Shown here one piece after another: positions 62,228 through 64,000 of a stretch of 64,000 nt of DNA. The translations under genes were made by a program, and so were the position numbers. The stretch covers positions 124,001 to 188,000 of the forward strand of contig NZ_CAJYVQ010000004.1 in assembly GCF_913778665.1 (NCBI RefSeq), given 5' to 3'. Numbering within the stretch: position 1 is the first letter of the stretch; each line of letters starts with the position of its first letter. Source of the DNA: an uncultured Stenotrophomonas sp. (GTDB taxonomy: Bacteria; Pseudomonadota; Gammaproteobacteria; Xanthomonadales; Xanthomonadaceae). A model generated the notes under the pieces. It saw only the letters and a list, made by a program, of their open reading frames with translations. It ran no database searches and was not told the DNA's origin.

Positions 62228-63508
62228 TCAGCGTTCGACGATCGCCACTACACCCATGCCGCCGGCGGTGCAGATCGACACCAGCGCGCGGCCACCGCCG
62301 CGCTCGGCCAGCTGCTTGGCCGCGGTGGCAATCACGCGGGCGCCGGTGGCAGCGAACGGGTGACCGGTGGCCAGCGACGAACCCAGCAGGTTGATCTTGT
62401 CCGGATCGATGCGCCCCAGCGGTGCATCCAGGCCCAGGCGGTTGCGGCAGTAATCCTCGCTCTCCCACGCACGCAGCGTGCACAGCACCTGCGCGGCGAA
62501 GGCTTCGTGGATCTCGTAGATGTCGAAGTCCTGCAGCGTCAGGCCATTGCGCTTGAGCATCTCCGGCACGGCCACGGTCGGCGCCATCAGCAGGCCTTCG
62601 CCATGCACGAAATCGACCGCCGACACATGCGCGTCACGCAGGTAGGCCTGCGGTTCGTGCCCGTGCGCGCGCGCCCATTCCTCGCTGGCCAGCAGCACCG
62701 CAGCGGCACCGTCGGTCAGCGGCGTGGAGTTGGCGGCGGTCAGGGTGCCGCGGCCGGAGACCTTGTCGAACGCCGGCTTCAGCGTGGCCAGCTTTTCCAG
62801 CGTGGTATCCGGGCGCAGGATGTTGTCGCGCTCGACGCCGCGGAACGGAGCGATCAGGTCGTTGAAGAAACCGCGCTCATAGGCGGCGGCCAGCTTCTTG
62901 TGCGAGGACACCGCCCACTCGTCCTGCGAGTCGCGCGAGATGTTCCATTCCTTGGCCATGTCCTCGCAGTGGTCGCCCATGCTCTTGCCGGTACGCGGCT
63001 CGGCCACGCCGGGGAACTCGGGCTTGAGTTCGGAGAACTTGAAGCCGGAAGTCAGCGCGCGGATCTTGTCGCCGGTGCTCTTGGCGCGGTTGGCCGCGAG
63101 CAGGCGTGCGCGCAGCTTCTTGCCGTACACGATCGGCACGTCGGAGGTGGTGTCCGAACCGCCACCGATGCCCGATTCGATCTGGCCCAGCGCGATCTTG
63201 TTGGCGACGGTGATGATGCTGTCCAGCGAGGTGCCGCAGGCGCGCTGCAGGGTGATGCCCGGGGTCAGCGGCGACAGGCCGGACGACAGCGTTGCTTCGC
63301 GGCCCAGGTTCCAGTCGCTGGAGTGCTTGATCACCGCACCCATCGCCACTTCACCCAGTTGCTGGCCGTGCAGGCCGAAACGTTCGACCAGCGCGCCCAG
63401 CGTACGGACCGACATGCCAAGGTTGCCAACATCCGAGTACGCGGTGTTCTGGCGGCAGAACGGAATGCGGACGCCACCGAGGATGGCGACGGGACGAGCG
63501 TTGGGCAT
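62228..63508 (-). CDS. fadI: Acetyl-CoA C-acyltransferase (FadI-type thiolase)
   Basis: The 426-residue thiolase has the active cysteine at 91 in LQRACGTSLDS, the GHPFAATGARVIA histidine and CTAGGMGV C-terminal cysteine. Sequence length and EIHEAFAAQVLCTLRAW fit the FadI class that completes beta-oxidation, but acetyl-CoA acetyltransferase activity is also possible. ATG 63508 is chosen as it opens the conserved MPNARPVAILGG. No fadJ neighbour is visible. Confidence 0.85.
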   Translation of the reverse strand: MPNARPVAILGGVRIPFCRQNTAYSDVGNLGMSVRTLGALVERFGLHGQQLGEVAMGAVIKHSSDWNLGREATLSSGLSPLTPGITLQRACGTSLDSIITVANKIALGQIESGIGGGSDTTSDVPIVYGKKLRARLLAANRAKSTGDKIRALTSGFKFSELKPEFPGVAEPRTGKSMGDHCEDMAKEWNISRDSQDEWAVSSHKKLAAAYERGFFNDLIAPFRGVERDNILRPDTTLEKLATLKPAFDKVSGRGTLTAANSTPLTDGAAAVLLASEEWARAHGHEPQAYLRDAHVSAVDFVHGEGLLMAPTVAVPEMLKRNGLTLQDFDIYEIHEAFAAQVLCTLRAWESEDYCRNRLGLDAPLGRIDPDKINLLGSSLATGHPFAATGARVIATAAKQLAERGGGRALVSICTAGGMGVVAIVER

Positions 63509-63616
63509 GGAGATACCTGGCATGGATGAGGGTGTCTGCAACATGGCCTGCACGGCGGAGCAGGCATAATGGGGCCAAGTGTAGCTGCCGCCCCGTGATG
63601 GGCCAACCGTGGAACC

Positions 63617-64000
63617 ATGAGCAAACCCGACCCCGCGATGAATGCCCTTGGCGTGCTGGCCCTGGAACTGGCCGGCGGTGAAATCCCCCGCCAGGCGGTA
63701 CTCAGCGCCGAGCAGGCCGGTGAATTGGCCGAACGCGTCGGCCGCGACCTGGCCAAGCTCGTGCCGCAGGCCGCCGAGCTGGACCTGGTGTTCGCCGCCG
63801 CCCATTTCGACCCGGCCGAAGTGCTGCGCCCGGGCTGGCCGATCCACCGCCGCCTGGAAGAACTGCAGATGCGTGCCCCGGGCCGCAACCAGGGCCCGCG
63901 CATGCTGGCCTTCGGTACCGATGCCAACGGTGATGTGCCGCTGCCGTTCCAGGCCGATGCCAGCCTGGTGGGGGGGGGCCTGCGCGTGGTGCCATTCCTG
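63617..64000 (+). CDS. Unknown protein, 3' truncated by the window edge
   Basis: The frame is open from ATG 63617 to the last base (128 codons). It reads MSKPDPAMNALGVLALELAG, then DLVFAAAHFDPAEVL and PGWPIHRRLEELQMRAPG; no family recognised. It is divergent from the thiolase. A run of nine G bases (63970-63978) encodes VGGGL near the visible end. Confidence 0.65.
   Translation, partial: MSKPDPAMNALGVLALELAGGEIPRQAVLSAEQAGELAERVGRDLAKLVPQAAELDLVFAAAHFDPAEVLRPGWPIHRRLEELQMRAPGRNQGPRMLAFGTDANGDVPLPFQADASLVGGGLRVVPFL

Noticed and set aside
1-64000. CRISPR array, tRNA, rRNA or IS element
   Set aside because: No regularly spaced direct repeats, cloverleaf with TTCGA-type arm, rRNA-like run or transposase frame was found in my reading.

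Overview
The window is a contiguous piece of a high-GC gammaproteobacterial chromosome, most likely Stenotrophomonas (S. maltophilia complex). The evidence is near-identity of the olefin enzyme OleA to the Xanthomonas protein, an Ax21-family porin-like protein, and many short palindromes that begin with GTAG, the signature of the SMAG repeats known from S. maltophilia. I see no prophage, IS element, CRISPR array, tRNA or rRNA. Genes are dense, on both strands, and mostly core metabolism, with a few accessory islands.

Layout. 1-3.3 kb: two LysR regulators and a YnfM-like efflux pump. 3.3-9.2 kb: a second-type signal peptidase I, a tandem pair of degenerate AroQ-like proteins, an M3 peptidase lipoprotein, an acyltransferase, ArfB and a DUF2059 protein. 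9.2-13 kb (minus): UbiJ-UbiB, an O-methyltransferase and TruC. 13.4-14.8 kb: Ddl and a tiny membrane protein. 14.8-20.1 kb: the complete oleABCD long-chain olefin cluster, with an antisense YkgJ-type gene between oleB and oleC. 20.2-25 kb: a DUF4156 lipoprotein, a large M16 peptidase, a secreted VRPS-repeat protein behind a textbook sigma-54 promoter, and TrmL. 25.3-28.9 kb: glutaryl-CoA dehydrogenase, ETF-ubiquinone oxidoreductase (electrons from acyl-CoA dehydrogenases to quinone) and a small cytochrome c. 28.9-33.2 kb: a divergent EvgS/EvgA-like hybrid kinase and response regulator. 34-38.2 kb: an APH-fold kinase, then a TPP riboswitch controlling a TonB-dependent receptor and a PnuC-type transporter, i.e. 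thiamine uptake. 38.2-46.6 kb: a Dyp peroxidase, Ax21, a Zn-protease-like protein, small lipoproteins, an L,D-transpeptidase-like protein that may start at ATT, an EF-Tu-domain-like protein, a structured repeat with a small gene, and an Ivy-like lysozyme inhibitor. 46.8-55.1 kb: the most unusual block, a 1,864-aa Ig-repeat autotransporter divergent from three tandem phage-tail-collar proteins, a GNAT acetyltransferase and a convergent DUF6916 gene. 55.2-64 kb: rhodanese-secB-gpsA, hemD-hemX-hemY, a FadI-type thiolase and a cut-off unknown gene.

The best candidates for undescribed biology are the tail-collar/autotransporter block, the sigma-54 VRPS-repeat gene with two upstream palindromes, two copies of a roughly 250-bp hairpin element showing a compensatory base change, the structured repeat fused to a small reading frame near 45.4 kb, and the recurrent use of the SMAG GTAG as the stop codon of neighbouring genes.
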